NCBI GenBank assembly: GCA_016704435.1
Contig: JADJAB010000004.1
Location: forward strand, 293,439-357,438
Source: Rhodobacter sp.
GTDB lineage: Bacteria > Pseudomonadota > Alphaproteobacteria > Rhodobacterales > Rhodobacteraceae
Length of the DNA stretch: 64,000 nt
Reading direction: 5' to 3'
Position 1 is the stretch's first letter; each line of letters begins with the position of its first letter. Shown here in pieces: positions 1 through 8,901 of this stretch. The translations under genes were made by a program, and so were the position numbers. The notes beneath the pieces are model-generated. The model was not told where the DNA came from. It searched no databases and worked only from the letters and a program-made list of their open reading frames with translations.

Positions 1-1624
1 CGGTTTCCGGCGCGGCCTCGGTCGCGTGGTCGGCCTCGGCGGTCATCTCGGCGCCATCGGCGACATGCTCGGCCACGGCTTCCATGCCGAACCAGGTCCG
101 CAGCTTGCCCTCATCGCCGAAGAACACGTTGTACCACAGCATCCCCGAAAACACCGCCCCCAGCGCCAGTGCGCCCAGGGGCACCAGCATGGTCAGCGGG
201 CTTTCGTGCGGCTCATGCGCTTGGCCGTGATCGTCGGCGCCATGGCCATGGCCCGCAGCGCGGTTCTCGCCGTAGAAGGTCATGAACATCAGGCGCCAGC
301 TGTAGAAGCTGGTAAAGCAGGCCGCGACGACCAGCAGCACATAGGCATAGGACGACCCGACCCAGGCGCTCTCGATCACCGCGTCCTTCGACAGGAAACC
401 GGCAAAGCCGAAATGGGTCAGCGGGATGCCGACGCCGGTGATCGCCAGCGTGCCGATCATCATCGCCCAGAACGTATAGGGGATCTGCTTGCGCAGCCCG
501 CCATAGTTGCGCATGTCCTGTTCATGGTGCGTCGCGGTGATGACCGAGCCGGCGCCAAGAAACAGCATCGCCTTGAAGAAGGCATGGGTGAAGAGGTGGA
601 ACATCGCCACCGAATAGACGCCCACCCCGGCGGCCACGAACATGTAGCCCAGCTGCGAACAGGTCGAATAGGCGATCACGCGCTTGATGTCGTTCTGCAC
701 CAGGCCGACGGTCGCCGCAAAGAACGCGGTCGAGGCGCCGACGACCACGATCATCGTCTTGGCATCCGGCGCGTATTCGTAGAGCGGCGACATCCGGCAG
801 ACCAGGAACACCCCCGCCGTCACCATCGTCGCGGCATGGATCAGCGCCGACACCGGGGTCGGGCCTTCCATCGCGTCGGGCAACCAGGTGTGCAGGAACA
901 GCTGCGCCGATTTGCCCATGGCGCCGATGAACAGCAAGACACCGATCAGGTTGGCGGCATTCCAGCTTGTCCACAGGAAGGTCAGCTCGGTTTCCGCCAG
1001 CACCGGGGCGGCGGCGAAGACATCCTCGAACTTGACCGACTCGGTCAGGTAGAACAGCGCGAAGATCCCCAGCGCAAAGCCGAAATCGCCGATCCGGTTG
1101 ACCACGAAAGCCTTGATCGCGGCCGCGTTGGCGCTTGGCTTGCGGTAGTAGAACCCGATCAGCAGGTAAGAGGCGACGCCCACGCCCTCCCATCCGAAGA
1201 ACATCTGCACCAGGTTGTCCGAGGTCACCAGCGCCAGCATGGCGAAGGTGAAGAAGCTGAGGTAGGCGAAGAAGCGGGCCTTGTAGTGCTCGCCCTCGTG
1301 CCAGTTCTCGTCATGCGCCATGTAGCCGAAGGAATAGAGGTGAACCAGCGCCGAGACCGTGTTGACGACGACCAGCATGATCGCGGTCAGCCGGTCCAGC
1401 CGGATCGCCCATTCCGCCGACAAGGCGCCTGATTGCACCCAGTTCAGGATATGGATCTGCTGCGTCTCGCCATCGAAGGCCAGAAAGACGATCCACGACA
1501 ACAGGGCCGCCAGGAAGACCAGCGAGGTGGTCAGCACCTGCGCCGCCTTCTCGCCGATGATCCGCCAGCCGAAGCCGCAGAGGATAGCCCCGATCAGGGG
1601 AGCAAAGAGGATGATCGTTGCCAT
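1..1624 (-). CDS. nuoL: NADH-quinone oxidoreductase subunit L (partial, C-terminus outside window)
   Basis: Distal proton-pumping, antiporter-like membrane subunit of Complex I. About 541 residues from the N-terminus are present and the gene leaves the window on the left. The start MATIILFAPL follows TAAGGAAA and lies 5 bases after nuoK. Visible family motifs include GWEGVGVASYLLIGF, HAATMVTAGVF and THAFFKAMLFLGAGS, the conserved channel region. Towards the left edge there is an acidic, His-rich loop (AEMTAEADHATEA) before the expected last helices. The frame appears open throughout, unlike several neighbours. Identification is certain from sequence plus operon position (last visible gene of nuoA-L). 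Confidence 0.97.
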   Translation of the reverse strand, partial: MATIILFAPLIGAILCGFGWRIIGEKAAQVLTTSLVFLAALLSWIVFLAFDGETQQIHILNWVQSGALSAEWAIRLDRLTAIMLVVVNTVSALVHLYSFGYMAHDENWHEGEHYKARFFAYLSFFTFAMLALVTSDNLVQMFFGWEGVGVASYLLIGFYYRKPSANAAAIKAFVVNRIGDFGFALGIFALFYLTESVKFEDVFAAAPVLAETELTFLWTSWNAANLIGVLLFIGAMGKSAQLFLHTWLPDAMEGPTPVSALIHAATMVTAGVFLVCRMSPLYEYAPDAKTMIVVVGASTAFFAATVGLVQNDIKRVIAYSTCSQLGYMFVAAGVGVYSVAMFHLFTHAFFKAMLFLGAGSVITATHHEQDMRNYGGLRKQIPYTFWAMMIGTLAITGVGIPLTHFGFAGFLSKDAVIESAWVGSSYAYVLLVVAACFTSFYSWRLMFMTFYGENRAAGHGHGADDHGQAHEPHESPLTMLVPLGALALGAVFSGMLWYNVFFGDEGKLRTWFGMEAVAEHVADGAEMTAEADHATEAAPET

Positions 1625-1629
1625 TTTCC

Positions 1630-1935
1630 TTAGCCTTTCATCACGTTCACGTCCTCGACGTCGATCGTTCCGCGGTTGCGGAAGAAGACGACGAGGATGG
1701 CAAGGCCGATGGCGGCCTCGGCCGCGGCGACGGTCAGCACGAACATGGTGAAGACCTGGCCCGTCAGATCGCCAAGGTAGGAGGAAAAGGCGACAAGGTT
1801 GATGTTCACCGCCAGGAGCATCAGCTCGATCGACATCAGGATGACGATCACGTTCTTGCGGTTCAGGAAGATCCCGAAGATGCCGATGACGAACAGCGCC
1901 GCCGCCACTGTCAGGTAATGTTCAAGTCCCACCAT
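1630..1935 (-). CDS. nuoK: NADH-quinone oxidoreductase subunit K
   Basis: Small membrane subunit of the Complex I proton-translocating arm. At 101 residues it has the normal family length when begun at MVGLEHYLTVAAALF. An in-frame upstream ATG would add 26 hydrophilic residues that are not typical, so the internal start is chosen. Three hydrophobic helices are evident, with the conserved MSIELMLLAVNINLV containing the membrane glutamate and a second Glu in VAAAEAAIGLAI. It sits between the small secreted-protein gene at 1983 and nuoL. Confidence 0.97.
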   Translation of the reverse strand: MVGLEHYLTVAAALFVIGIFGIFLNRKNVIVILMSIELMLLAVNINLVAFSSYLGDLTGQVFTMFVLTVAAAEAAIGLAILVVFFRNRGTIDVEDVNVMKG

Positions 1936-1982
1936 TCTCGTTCCCTCCGGGTCTGATGCCCGTTGTTTCGTCTTTCGTTCCG

Positions 1983-2408
1983 TCAGTTCGCGCGCGCGAA
2001 GTCGCAGACGCAATGCGTTTTGGGCCAGTTGATCCGGTCGGCCTTGTAGCCGGCGCCGCGCAGGCTGCTGGCGATCTCGGCAAAGGTATGGGTCTGGCTG
2101 TCCAGAAGTGCGTCGCGCATCAGGTAGTAGGCGCCGTTCAGGTCGTCTTCGGGATTGACCATGCGTGCCCGCACCGCACGCGCCGAAGCGCAGTCGGCCA
2201 GGATCATCGCATCCTTCATCACCGATCCGGCACCGTCCTGAAACAGCCGGAACAGGACGAAGGAGCCTTGCACGCCATGATCCTGAATCTCGGCGAATTG
2301 CCCGTTGTCGTCCTGGCAGAAATCCAGCCCCGGATAGTCCGGCGTCCGCGCATCGACCGGAATCGCCAGGGCCGCGACTGCCAGGACATATGCCGCCATC
2401 TGGCGCAT
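1983..2408 (-). CDS. Small secreted protein of the nuo operon, unknown function
   Basis: 141 residues beginning MRQMAAYVLAVAALAIPVDA, a convincing Sec signal peptide, so the mature protein should be periplasmic. The start ATG overlaps the nuoJ stop (TGATG), indicating translational coupling; longer in-frame starts lie inside nuoJ and are not credible. The mature part has several Cys (LDFCQDDNGQF, ILADCASARAV, THCVCDFAR) that could form disulfides. No domain recognised. It belongs to the set of extra genes threaded through the Rhodobacterales nuo operon, so a link to Complex I is suggested only by position. Confidence 0.8.
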   Translation of the reverse strand: MRQMAAYVLAVAALAIPVDARTPDYPGLDFCQDDNGQFAEIQDHGVQGSFVLFRLFQDGAGSVMKDAMILADCASARAVRARMVNPEDDLNGAYYLMRDALLDSQTHTFAEIASSLRGAGYKADRINWPKTHCVCDFARAN

Positions 2409-2998
2409 CACAGCCCCTGCCCCGGCTTCACGTCGCGCAGTTCCATCGCCGATGCAGGATCGCGCCACATCTGCTGCAGCACGTTCTGCCGCTTGATGTC
2501 CTTGCGGTGCCGCAAGGTCAGCAGGATCGCCCCGATCATCGCCACCAGCAGGATCATCCCGGCGGCCTGGAACAGATAGATGTACTTGTCATAAAGCAGC
2601 ATCCCCAGCGCGCGGGCGTTATCCACCCCATCCAGCGTGGTGGAGCGTTGCACATCGCCCCAGGCGCCCAGGCCGATGGCCAGCTGCATCAGCAGCACGA
2701 CGGCGATCAGCAGGCCCAGCGGCATGTAGCGCGCCATCTCGCCCTTCAGTGCCGCAAAGTCGATGTCCAGCATCATCACGACGAACAGGAACAGCACCGC
2801 CACCGCGCCGACATAGACGATGATCAACAGCATCGCGACGAATTCCGCGCCCAGAAGCACCATCAGCCCGGCCGCGGACAGGAAGGCCAGGATCAGCCAC
2901 AAGACCGAATGCACCGGGTTTCTGGCCACCGTGACCATCAGCCCCGCCGCAACCGTGACGATGGCGAAGAGATAGAAGGCGAAATCGGCAATGGTCAT
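2408..2998 (-). CDS. nuoJ: NADH-quinone oxidoreductase subunit J
   Basis: Membrane subunit of Complex I, 196 residues with five predicted helices. The conserved helix 3 region VAMLLIIVYVGAVAVLFLFV and the following MMLDID are clear (pi-bulge helix involved in coupling). The start MTIADFAFYLF overlaps the stop of the upstream carboxymuconolactone-decarboxylase-like gene by ATGA, and its own stop overlaps the downstream secreted-protein gene by TGATG. Length and motifs are normal. Confidence 0.97.
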   Translation of the reverse strand: MTIADFAFYLFAIVTVAAGLMVTVARNPVHSVLWLILAFLSAAGLMVLLGAEFVAMLLIIVYVGAVAVLFLFVVMMLDIDFAALKGEMARYMPLGLLIAVVLLMQLAIGLGAWGDVQRSTTLDGVDNARALGMLLYDKYIYLFQAAGMILLVAMIGAILLTLRHRKDIKRQNVLQQMWRDPASAMELRDVKPGQGL

Positions 2999-3405
2999 GG
3001 CTTGGCTTCCTTCTTCTCGGCAAAGACGCTTTGGGCGATCTCAAGCGCCTTTTGCATGGCGGGCAGGCCGCCGAACATCGACATCTGCCAGATCACCTCG
3101 GCGATCTCGCGCTCGGTCGCGCCAGACTCCAGCGCATGTCGGACGGTCGCCTTGATCTGCGGCTCTGCCTGCGCGCCCAGCACGGTCAGCGCGGCCAGCG
3201 TAACGAAAAGCCGGGTCTTGGCGTCCAGCCCCTCGCGGTTGAAGGTGCGGCCGAACCACATCTCCATCATGTCCTTGGACATGGTCGGAAACATCTTGTC
3301 GAAGCCGCCGGCCGGCGCATTCTCCAGTCCCGGATTGAAGGCGCGCAGCATCTCCTGCCCGCTTTCCATCATCTGCTGGAACATCCTGGTATAGGCCTCG
3401 GTCAT
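2995..3405 (-). CDS. Carboxymuconolactone decarboxylase-like / AhpD-like family protein
   Basis: 136 residues beginning MTEAYTRMFQQMMESGQEML. The C-terminal half (LDAKTRLFVTLAALTVLGAQ and ATEREIAEVIWQMSMFGGLP) matches the helical core of the carboxymuconolactone decarboxylase (CMD) family. The AhpD CxxC pair is not present, so it is not a typical AhpD disulfide reductase. It is coupled by ATGA to the collagen-like gene upstream and to nuoJ downstream. The longer in-frame start would run into the collagen-like gene and is rejected. A role in nuo assembly or quinone chemistry is only guesswork. Confidence 0.85.
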   Translation of the reverse strand: MTEAYTRMFQQMMESGQEMLRAFNPGLENAPAGGFDKMFPTMSKDMMEMWFGRTFNREGLDAKTRLFVTLAALTVLGAQAEPQIKATVRHALESGATEREIAEVIWQMSMFGGLPAMQKALEIAQSVFAEKKEAKP

Positions 3406-3874
3406 TCGGCCCCCCGCTGGCACAGAAAGAAGTTCACGTCCGACCAGCCCGAGGTCTGGCTGGTGAAGACCCCCGGATTGCTGGGGCTCTGGTCCGCCGT
3501 CATCGTGTAATCGGGCGAGGTCAGCAATCGCACTTCGCCACCTTTCGCCCATCCGGGCGGGCAGTCGCCGGCGCCGCGCACCAGACCACGCCGCCGGTCC
3601 CGCGCGGCCCTGCGGACCCGGGCGCCTTGCGGTCCGGACTCGCCCTGCGGCCCAGCCTCGCCGTCCGCCCCCGGCGCACCGGCGGCGGCATCGGCCCCGG
3701 CCACGCCGGTTTCACCTTGCGGACCGGTCGGCCCGCCGGGCCCGCAACTCCGGCTGCCCCGGCGACACCATCCGCCCCCGGCTTGCCGGTGAAGAGGTCC
3801 GAGGCGAACAGCGACAGACCAAGGGCGACAACGCCCCCCAACACCGCAGCAATTCCTGTCTCGACCCATCTCAT
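3402..3874 (-). pseudogene. Membrane-anchored collagen-like (Gly-X-Y) protein, frameshifted
   Basis: Starts MRWVETGIAAVLGGVVALGL, a single N-terminal membrane anchor, followed by Gly-X-Y triplets: GKPGADGVAGAAGVAGPAG in the first frame, then GPTGPQGETGVAGADAAAG and GADGEAGPQGESGPQGA in the next. The C-terminal domain (GDCPPGWAKGGEVRLLTSPD ending FFLCQRGAE) ends by overlapping the next start (ATGA). At least two shifts (about 3735 and 3615) separate the parts, and the span is not a multiple of three. Since conserved neighbours also show one-base errors, an intact gene of about 157 residues is the likely truth. Function unknown; the protein should face the periplasm. Confidence 0.65.
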
Positions 3875-3885
3875 GGCAGTGATCC

Positions 3886-4389
3886 TCAGCGATACGGCGC
3901 GTCAAGTTCGAGGTTGCGGGCGATCTCGGCCTCCCACCGCGCGCCGTTCTCAAGGAGTTTTTCCTTGTTGTAGAACAGCTCCTCGCGGGTCTCGGTCGAG
4001 AATTCGAAGTTCGGGCCTTCGACGATGGCATCGACCGGGCAGGCCTCCTGGCAAAAGCCGCAATAGATGCACTTCGTCATGTCGATGTCATAGCGCGTGG
4101 TGCGGCGGCTGCCATCCTCGCGCGGTTCGGCGTCGATGGTGATGGCCTGTGCCGGGCAGATCGCCTCGCACAGCTTGCAGGCGATGCAGCGTTCCTCGCC
4201 GTTCGGATAGCGGCGCAGCGCGTGCTCACCGCGAAAGCGGGGGGAAAGCGGCCCCTTCTCATGCGGATAGTTCAGCGTCGGCTTCGGCGCGAAGAAATAG
4301 CGCATCCCCAGGGCAAAGCCCTTCAGGAAGTCCACCATCAGGAAATACCTGGTGGCGCGGGTCCAGTCGATGGCGCGTGCTTCACCCAT
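3886..4389 (-). CDS. nuoI: NADH-quinone oxidoreductase subunit I
   Basis: Peripheral Complex I subunit with two [4Fe-4S] clusters (N6a, N6b) that pass electrons towards NuoB. 167 residues. Both ferredoxin motifs are complete: CIACKLCEAICPAQA (around residue 69) and CIYCGFCQEACPVDA (around residue 108). The N-terminal amphipathic anchor YFLMVDFLKGFALGMRYFF is typical. It follows nuoH by 2 bases and precedes the collagen-like gene by 11. Confidence 0.98.
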   Translation of the reverse strand: MGEARAIDWTRATRYFLMVDFLKGFALGMRYFFAPKPTLNYPHEKGPLSPRFRGEHALRRYPNGEERCIACKLCEAICPAQAITIDAEPREDGSRRTTRYDIDMTKCIYCGFCQEACPVDAIVEGPNFEFSTETREELFYNKEKLLENGARWEAEIARNLELDAPYR

Positions 4390-4391
4390 GA

Positions 4392-5429
4392 TCAGCCTCC
4401 CATCGCCCAGCGGGCCCAGAAGCCGCCGAACAGTTCGAATTTCGCCAGGAACGCCACCAGCACCACCCAGCCCAGCGACAGCGGCAGGAATACTTTCCAG
4501 CCGATCCGCATCAACTGGTCATAGCGGTAGCGCGGCACGATCGCCTTCACCATGGCGAAGAGGAAGAAGAAGAACCACATCTTGCCGACCATCCACCACC
4601 AGCCATCGCCGATGCCGGGAATGGGCGACAGCCAGCCGCCGAAGAACAAGAGGCTGATCAGCGCGCACATCAGGAAGATGGCGATGTATTCGCCGGCCAT
4701 GAACAAGAGGTAAGGGGTGGACGAATATTCGACCATGAACCCGGCCACCAGTTCCGACTCCGCCTCGGGCAGGTCGAAGGGCGGGCGGTTGGTCTCGGCC
4801 AAAGCCGACACGAAGAACAAGACCACCATCGGCAGATGCGGCAGCCAGTACCAGTTCAGCAGGCCGTAGGACCCGTCCTGCGCGGCGACGATAGCCGAGA
4901 AATTCATGCTTCCGGTCGAGATGATGATGCCGATGATGATCAGGCCCAGCGAGACCTCGTAGGAAATCATCTGCGCGGCAGAGCGCAGCGAGCCGAGGAA
5001 GGCGTATTTCGAGTTCGACGCCCAGCCGCCCATGATCACGCCGTAGACCTCCAGCGACGAGATCGCCATGACGAACAGGATCGCGACGTTGATGTCGGCC
5101 AGCACCCAGCCGGGATGGAACGGGATCACCGCCCAGGCCAGGATCGCCAGCACGAAGGACAGCATCGGCGCCAGGAAGAACACCGGCCGGTCGACGCCTG
5201 CCGGAATGACGATTTCCTTGACCACGTATTTCAGCGCATCGGCCACCGATTGCAGGATGCCCCAGGGCCCCACCACGTTCGGCCCGCGCCGCATCTGCAC
5301 CGCCGCCCAGACCTTGCGGTCGCCGTAGACCAGGAACAGGAGGCTGATCATCACGAAGCCCACGATCAGCAGGCTCTGCGCCGCGATCAGGATCGCCGTT
5401 CCCAGGGTCGTGTCGAAAAATCCGTCCAT
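4392..5429 (-). CDS. nuoH: NADH-quinone oxidoreductase subunit H
   Basis: Membrane subunit that, with NuoB and NuoD, forms the quinone chamber. 345 residues, eight predicted helices. Conserved loop segments are visible: MQMRRGPNVVGPWGILQ-like KVWAAVQMRRGPNVVGPWG near residue 37, DLPEAESELVAGFMVEYSS near residue 218 (acidic quinone-site loop) and PRYRYDQLMRIGWKVFLP near the C-terminus. Start MDGFFDTTLGTAIL, 10 bases after the upstream lipoprotein gene stop. Confidence 0.98.
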   Translation of the reverse strand: MDGFFDTTLGTAILIAAQSLLIVGFVMISLLFLVYGDRKVWAAVQMRRGPNVVGPWGILQSVADALKYVVKEIVIPAGVDRPVFFLAPMLSFVLAILAWAVIPFHPGWVLADINVAILFVMAISSLEVYGVIMGGWASNSKYAFLGSLRSAAQMISYEVSLGLIIIGIIISTGSMNFSAIVAAQDGSYGLLNWYWLPHLPMVVLFFVSALAETNRPPFDLPEAESELVAGFMVEYSSTPYLLFMAGEYIAIFLMCALISLLFFGGWLSPIPGIGDGWWWMVGKMWFFFFLFAMVKAIVPRYRYDQLMRIGWKVFLPLSLGWVVLVAFLAKFELFGGFWARWAMGG

Positions 5430-5439
5430 CTTCCGTCCC

Positions 5440-5841
5440 TTACACCGTCGGTATGCCCAACTCGCCGCAATCCCGCACCGTCACTTCGGCGTCGATCGTG
5501 CGTATCCCCTGCGGCAGGGCGGCCGAGATGAGGTAGACCGCATCCCCCCGCCATGTCTCACCAGCTTTCGCCACCTGCGTCCGCACATGGCGCGCAAACC
5601 CGAAGCCCCGGATCAGCGCATATTGGGCGGCCGCACAGCGGCCATAGGCCTCGACGTCGGCCTCGTTCCTCGCCCCCGTCATGGCGACGCGGAAGTTGAC
5701 CATCTCGCCGTCCAGAAGGATCGTCTCGATCCCCGCATAGGACGGGTTTGCCGGTCCCTGTGCCACCTCCGGCCCCCCCGCGCAACCCCCGACCACCGCC
5801 GAAGCGGAGGCAAGAGAGGCAAGGGTGACAAGGTGGCGCAT
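5440..5841 (-). CDS. Small lipoprotein of the nuo operon
   Basis: 133 residues starting MRHLVTLASLASASAVVGGC; the VVGGC lipobox makes Cys20 the probable lipidated residue. An upstream in-frame ATG lies inside nuoG and is rejected. The mature chain has a Cys pair (GRCAAAQY and VRDCGELG) and no domain I recognise. It starts four bases after the nuoG stop and is followed by nuoH after 10 bases. Probably anchored in the inner or outer membrane; function unknown. Confidence 0.8.
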   Translation of the reverse strand: MRHLVTLASLASASAVVGGCAGGPEVAQGPANPSYAGIETILLDGEMVNFRVAMTGARNEADVEAYGRCAAAQYALIRGFGFARHVRTQVAKAGETWRGDAVYLISAALPQGIRTIDAEVTVRDCGELGIPTV

Positions 5842-5845
5842 CGGT

Positions 5846-7866
5846 TTACTCTGCCGCCAGCGGTTGTGCCGCACGGGCCGCGGCCAAGGCCGAAAGCTCG
5901 GCCATCACGGCGCTGGCCCGCGCGATCGGGTTGGTCAGGTAGAAGTCCTTGATCGCGTTGCGGAAGGTTGCCTTTGCCGGGGCTTTCGGCGGCAACGCCT
6001 GCCATTGGTTTTCGGCCACTTCGTCGATCTTCCCCAGATGCGGATGCGCCGCCACCAGCGCGGCGCGCAGCCCGGCCAGCGAATCCCAGGGCAGCGCCGC
6101 CCCGAGTTCTGCCGAAAGCGCCCGCAGGATCGCCCAGTTCTCCTTGGCCTCGCCCGGCGCGAACCCGGCACGGAACGCCAGTTGCGGCCGCCCCTCGGTG
6201 TTGACGAAAAGGCCGTTCTCTTCGGTCCAGGCGGCGGCCGGCAGGATGATATCGGCGCGGTTGGCGCCCCTGTCGCCATGCGAGCCTTGATAGATCACGA
6301 AGGGCCCAGCTGCGATTTCAACTTCATCCGCGCCAAGGTTGTAGATCACCTCGGCCCCTTCGGTCGCCACGGCCAGCCCGCCCTCGGTCACCGCCCCCAC
6401 ATCCATCGCACCCACACGGCCAGCGGCGGTGTGCAGGATCAACAGCCCTGCCGAGGTCATCGCACCGATCTGCTGGGTCAGCGCAAGCACCGCTGCCCCA
6501 TCCGCCTCTGACAGCGCGCCCTGCCCCACGATGACCAGCGTTTTCTTTCCGGCAAGGCCCGAGACGTCCTGTTTCAACAGCGACGCCAGCGCGGCGCGGT
6601 CAGTGCCGACATGGAAGTAATCATAGGTCAGATCGACCGCCTCGCCCACCAGCCCAATCCTTGCGCCCCGCAACCATGCCTTCCGGATACGCGCGTTCAG
6701 CACGGCCGCCTCGACGCGGGGATTGGTGCCGACCAGTAAAATAGCGTCTGCGCCGTCGATGTCTTCGATCGTCGCCGTGCCGACATAGCCGCTGCGGTTG
6801 CCAATCGGCAGATGAGCGCCGTCTGTCCGGCATTCCACTGTCCCACCAAGGGCTTCAACGACGGTCTTAAGGCTATAGGCCGCCTCGACCGGGGCCAGAT
6901 CGCCAACCAGACCTACAACCTTCTTGCCCGACATCGCGGCGGCGGCAGCGGTCAGGGCTTCGCCCCATCCGGCCTTCCGCAGCTTGCCGTTTTCGCGAAT
7001 GTAGGGCGTGTCCAGCCGCTGCCGCCGCAAGCCGTCCCAGATAAAGCGGGTCTTGTCGCTGATCCATTCCTCGTTCACGCCATCATGGTTGCGCGGCAGG
7101 ATGCGCATCACTTCACGGCCCTTGGAGTCGATGCGGATGTTGCTGCCAAGAGCATCCATCACGTCGATGCTCTCGGTCTTGGTCAACTCCCAAGGCCGGG
7201 CGGTGAAGGCGTAGGGCTTCGAGGTCAGCGCGCCGACCGGGCAGAGGTCGATGATGTTGCCCTGCAGGTTCGAATCCAGCGTCATGTTCAGATAGCTGGT
7301 GATCTCGCTGTCTTCGCCCCGGCCGGTCTGGCCCATCTGGGTGATCCCCGCCACCTCGGTGGTGAAGCGCACGCAGCGGGTGCAGGAAATGCAGCGCGTC
7401 ATCGTGGTAGCAACCAGCGGGCCCAAGGTCCAGATCCTCGGACGCCCGCTTCGGCTCGCGGAAGCGGCTGAAATCGACGCCGTAGGCCATGGCCTGATCC
7501 TGCAGGTCACACTCGCCGCCCTGATCGCAGATCGGGCAATCCAAGGGGATGGTTGATCAGCAGGAATTCCATCACGCCCTCGCGGGCCTTCTTCACCATT
7601 GGCGAAGTGGTCTTGACCAAGGGCGCCTCGCCGTTCGGGCCGGGGCGCAGGTCTTTCACCTGCATCGCACAGCTTGCCGCAGGCTTCGGCGGCCCGCCGA
7701 CCACCTCGACCAGACACATCCGGCAGTTACCCGCGATGGACAAGCGCTCGTGATAGCAAAAGCGCGGGATCTCCACCCCGGCGACCTCGGCCGCCTGGAT
7801 GATGGTCATCGCCCCGTCAACCTCGACCTCGATGCCGTCGATGCTGATTTTCTTGAGGTTGGTCAT
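5846..7866 (-). CDS. nuoG: NADH-quinone oxidoreductase subunit G (two apparent frameshifts)
   Basis: Large iron-sulfur subunit of the Complex I peripheral arm, about 672 residues once repaired. N-terminal [2Fe-2S] domain with CYHERLSIAGNCRMC, then NHPLDCPICDQGGECDL, the [4Fe-4S] motif CISCTRCVRF and a molybdopterin-oxidoreductase-like C-terminal half ending AQPLAAE. The reading frame changes twice: near 7541-7542, where one base fewer gives NHPLDCPIC, and near 7419-7421, where one G fewer restores DLGPLVATTMTRC. Both look like one-base insertions. Since the gene is needed for Complex I and everything else in the operon is intact, sequence error is far more likely than a pseudogene. Start overlaps the next gene (ATGA). 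Confidence 0.93.
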
Positions 7867-8174
7867 TGCAACGACTCCAAAGGTCTTTGCGTGGCCGGTA
7901 TGCCCGGCCAGCGTTTAACGGAAAGGACGACAAGCAGAATGGCAGGTGCGAAAACACCAAGCGCCAGCGCGAGAGATTCAGCCCAGCGGGCACGTCCGCC
8001 GATCCATTGATCGACGGGCAGGACGAGCGCCAGCACTGCCAGCCCAAGGCCGCAAAGCCCGGCGGAGATCTGCCAGCCAAGCCCTTGCCCGGTCCGGCGC
8101 GCAGCCAGCGCCACGGCGACCGACAGCAAGAGTGGCCCGAGGCAGATCATCACAAGGGTTGATACCTGAACCAT
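7863..8174 (-). CDS. Small membrane protein of the nuo operon
   Basis: 103 residues beginning MVQVSTLVMICLGPLLLSVA, with three hydrophobic segments (about 5-23, 33-52 and 65-85) and a short basic tail. Its stop overlaps the nuoG start by ATGA. No family recognised. It is probably an inner-membrane protein; a role with Complex I is only suggested by coupling. Confidence 0.75.
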   Translation of the reverse strand: MVQVSTLVMICLGPLLLSVAVALAARRTGQGLGWQISAGLCGLGLAVLALVLPVDQWIGGRARWAESLALALGVFAPAILLVVLSVKRWPGIPATQRPLESLQ

Positions 8175-8177
8175 CCC

Positions 8178-8390
8178 CTACACCGCCGTAGTCTTTGCAC
8201 AGCCGTGAGGCATCCACGCCTGCGCCTGCTTCGCATAGAGCATATCGGGGCCGCGGGCACTGCCATGCCGAGCCTGCGCATGCACAATCCGCCCCTTGGC
8301 CACAGCCGGGGCGGCCACCCGCGGGTCGACCGTGGGGGCCGACAGGCGCCCCACGTTCAACTCGGCCAGATGCATGCCGGGTGGCGTCAT
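8178..8390 (-). CDS. Short ORF with DUF3291-like N-terminus, possible gene remnant
   Basis: 70 codons from MTPPGMHLAELNVGRLSAPT to a TAG four bases before the next gene. The start overlaps the upstream stop (ATGA). Residues 6-25 resemble the beginning of DUF3291 proteins (MHLAELNIGRL-type, from memory), but the remaining part is basic and unlike that family, and DUF3291 proteins are about twice as long. It may be a degraded gene end, or one whose later part is lost by frameshift. Low certainty. Confidence 0.4.
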   Translation of the reverse strand: MTPPGMHLAELNVGRLSAPTVDPRVAAPAVAKGRIVHAQARHGSARGPDMLYAKQAQAWMPHGCAKTTAV

Positions 8391-8794
8391 GACTTGTCCT
8401 TCAACAGCCGGCCGGCCAGCGTGCCCCTGGCAATCTCGTCCCGTCCGATCTTGCAGAAGCTTTCGCCATCGCCCTCGACGGCGCCGGCCTCTTTCAGCCA
8501 CTCCGCCGCATCGGCCTTGCCGCGCGCCTTTTCCGCCTTCGAGGTGACGAAGGCGCGAATCTCGGCCGCCGAATAGCCCTTCCTCAGGGCGTAGTTCTTC
8601 AGCTTTTCCAGCTCGTTCAGCGCCCGCAGGTTGCGCGGACTCAGGGTCGGGCAATTGTCTGCGATCTTGTCGGCGATGAAACCCTGCAACAGGGTTGCGT
8701 TGATGTAGGGTTCCTTGTTGATCGGCTCCAGCGCGAAAGCTGGCATCGCCAGCACCAGGGCCAGCACGATCGTCACGGGTTTCAGTCTGCTCAT
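8387..8794 (-). CDS. Secreted DUF5333-like protein of the nuo operon
   Basis: 135 residues with signal peptide MSRLKPVTIVLALVLAMPAF cleaved around ALA/LEP. An excellent AAGGAGG sits 7 bases before this ATG, which decides the start against a longer in-frame one. The mature part is helical and charged, with two Cys (ADNCPTLSP, ESFCKIGRDE) and a stretch NALNELEKL-like LRALNELEKLKNYALRKGYS. I believe this is the Rhodobacterales DUF5333 family; the name is from memory. Periplasmic, unknown function. Confidence 0.75.
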   Translation of the reverse strand: MSRLKPVTIVLALVLAMPAFALEPINKEPYINATLLQGFIADKIADNCPTLSPRNLRALNELEKLKNYALRKGYSAAEIRAFVTSKAEKARGKADAAEWLKEAGAVEGDGESFCKIGRDEIARGTLAGRLLKDKS

Positions 8795-8901
8795 CTTGGC
8801 CTCCTTGGCATCAGATGCCACAGGAGAAAGGGCATTCGGCCTTGATATGCCATGACAAGCGGGCCTGCTCCGCCGTTCGTGAAGTCGCGTGACCGCGGTT
8901 T

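Noticed and set aside
26..1432. Long open frame on the plus strand opposite nuoL
   Set aside because: Arg/His/Gly/Gln-rich translation with no domain; it is the complement of nuoL in a GC-rich genome.
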